NCBI RefSeq assembly: GCF_024713975.1
Contig: NC_091105.1
Coordinates: 20,034,439 to 20,098,438 of the forward strand
Reading direction: 5' to 3'
Source of the DNA: Paralichthys olivaceus
Taxonomy: Eukaryota > Chordata > Actinopteri > Pleuronectiformes > Paralichthyidae
DNA: 64,000 nt
Shown piece after piece: positions 63,250 through 64,000 of the stretch. The notes under the pieces are model-generated. The model ran no database searches and was not told where the DNA came from. It was given only the letters and a program-made list of their open reading frames with translations. The position numbers and the translations under genes are program-made. Position 1 is the first letter of the stretch; every line of letters starts with the position of its first letter.

Positions 63250-64000
63250 CCTCATGGCGGTGGATATCCACGGCAGAAACCGGGACACTCTGGTGTAGAC
63301 GCCAGGTTTCTTTGGCATGGCACAGCCTGTTCCCCAGCTCACCACACCCAGAAGACGATAGCGGCTGCTCTTAGATAGACAGTCCTCCGCCACAAAGGGA
63401 CCGCCACTGTCTCCCTGAAACCACATATGGTGTTAGCAGATTACACACACAGTGCCTTTGCATTGACAGAAATGGGATATATTCATCAGATAGTACATTA
63501 TAGATTAAATAAAGTTGATACACACATGAGGACATATCTGAGAATATGGTTCCCTGATTAGAAACCACATGAACACATGCACACTCTGACCTGGCAGGCG
63601 TCAGTGCCTCCTTTCTCATAACCAGCACAGAACATGCTGGAGGTGATCTGATTGTCGTAGTAATCGGGAGCGTTACAGACAGCGTCACTGATGATGGGGA
63701 CGCTCACTTCTTGGAGGACGTCTGCTAGATGACCTGCGAGTCAAACATCCCTAGTGAAACCAACAATACTACAGAATATAAACACCAATATATGAATCTG
63801 CTTCTTCAGTATCTGTTTTCAGTAAAGACTTTATCACTTTATTTTCATCTTTCTATGTATTTATTTAAATCAAAATATACACTGAAAAGCTAATGAATTT
63901 GTTTCAATACATTTTTTCATTTTTCATTTAAAGAAATCAATACTGTCATTAAATGATTTTCTGCAGTTTATGATGATACAGCTGCAGACTCACCGTAGTA
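63250..64000 (-). CDS. hpn: hepsin-type transmembrane serine protease, C-terminal part (window-truncated)
   Basis: Three exon pieces on the minus strand: 64000-63994 (ends YY plus the first base of Gly), 63733-63591 and 63414-63250, joined by GT-AG introns in phase. They encode the end of the trypsin-like domain: [35 protein letters not shown], then DACQGDSGG with the catalytic Ser and the S1 Asp six residues before it, and [20 protein letters not shown]. The match to hepsin (YYG, VLQE-VPIIS, QI-MFCAGY, FV-EDxxS) is specific. Hepsin is a type II membrane serine protease of the pericellular surface; the transmembrane, SRCR and His/Asp catalytic regions lie beyond the window. The residue after GGPFV is Ala where hepsin has a disulphide Cys; a Cys occurs three residues later. 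The 3' end is uncertain: ATGAGG|GTGAG at 63250 looks like a donor, yet reading on reaches a stop at 63199. Confidence 0.92.

Noticed and set aside
1..64000. tRNA, rRNA, CRISPR or phage features
   Set aside because: None was seen; the only tRNA-like signal is the B-box-like head of a SINE at 55.1 kb.

Overview
The window is vertebrate nuclear DNA, almost certainly from a teleost (probably a percomorph). Long (CA)n/(GT)n and GATA microsatellites, interspersed repeats familiar from bony fishes, split genes with GT-AG introns and vertebrate-specific gene families all point that way. There is no prokaryotic, phage or CRISPR content. Coordinates below come from reading the sequence, with exons joined by splice sites and codon phase.

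Layout: 1-7,276 is intergenic and repeat-bearing. 7,977-19,604 (minus) is scleraxis (scx), a bHLH tendon transcription factor, in three coding exons. The last exon holds only 12 codons plus the stop and lies 10.7 kb from exon 2. A TATA-like promoter candidate is near 20,185. From 20.2 to 40.5 kb I see no gene, only repeats, including a hAT-type MITE with a perfect 8-bp target duplication. 40,922-50,539 (plus) is a Siglec/CD22-like receptor with V + 4 C2 Ig domains, one membrane span and a tail with one clear ITIM (17 coding exons, 649 aa). 53,899-60,480 (plus) is a second CD22-like receptor with V + 3 C2 domains, one membrane span and a tail with two ITIMs and a related motif (9 coding exons, 548 aa). 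63,250-64,000 (minus) is the 3' end of hepsin (hpn), cut by the window edge and convergent with the second receptor.

How the genes relate: the two receptors are tandem relatives and probably act as inhibitory immune-cell receptors. The first keeps the Siglec sialic-acid arginine in strand F (Arg114) and a Trp further on. The second has Gly at the matching place (Gly106) although the neighbouring residues are conserved, which suggests that ligand binding was lost or changed. In mammals hepsin, MAG and CD22 share one chromosomal region (human 19q13), so receptors plus hpn look like retained synteny. Human SCX lies elsewhere (8q24.3, within BOP1), so its presence here is notable. I found no previously undescribed system in the strong sense. 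The best leads are the Arg/Gly split between the receptors, UG-repeat 3' splice sites in receptor 1, mid-domain introns in receptor 1, a Cys-to-Ala change in hepsin, and a perfect hairpin with AATAAA in its loop after receptor 2.
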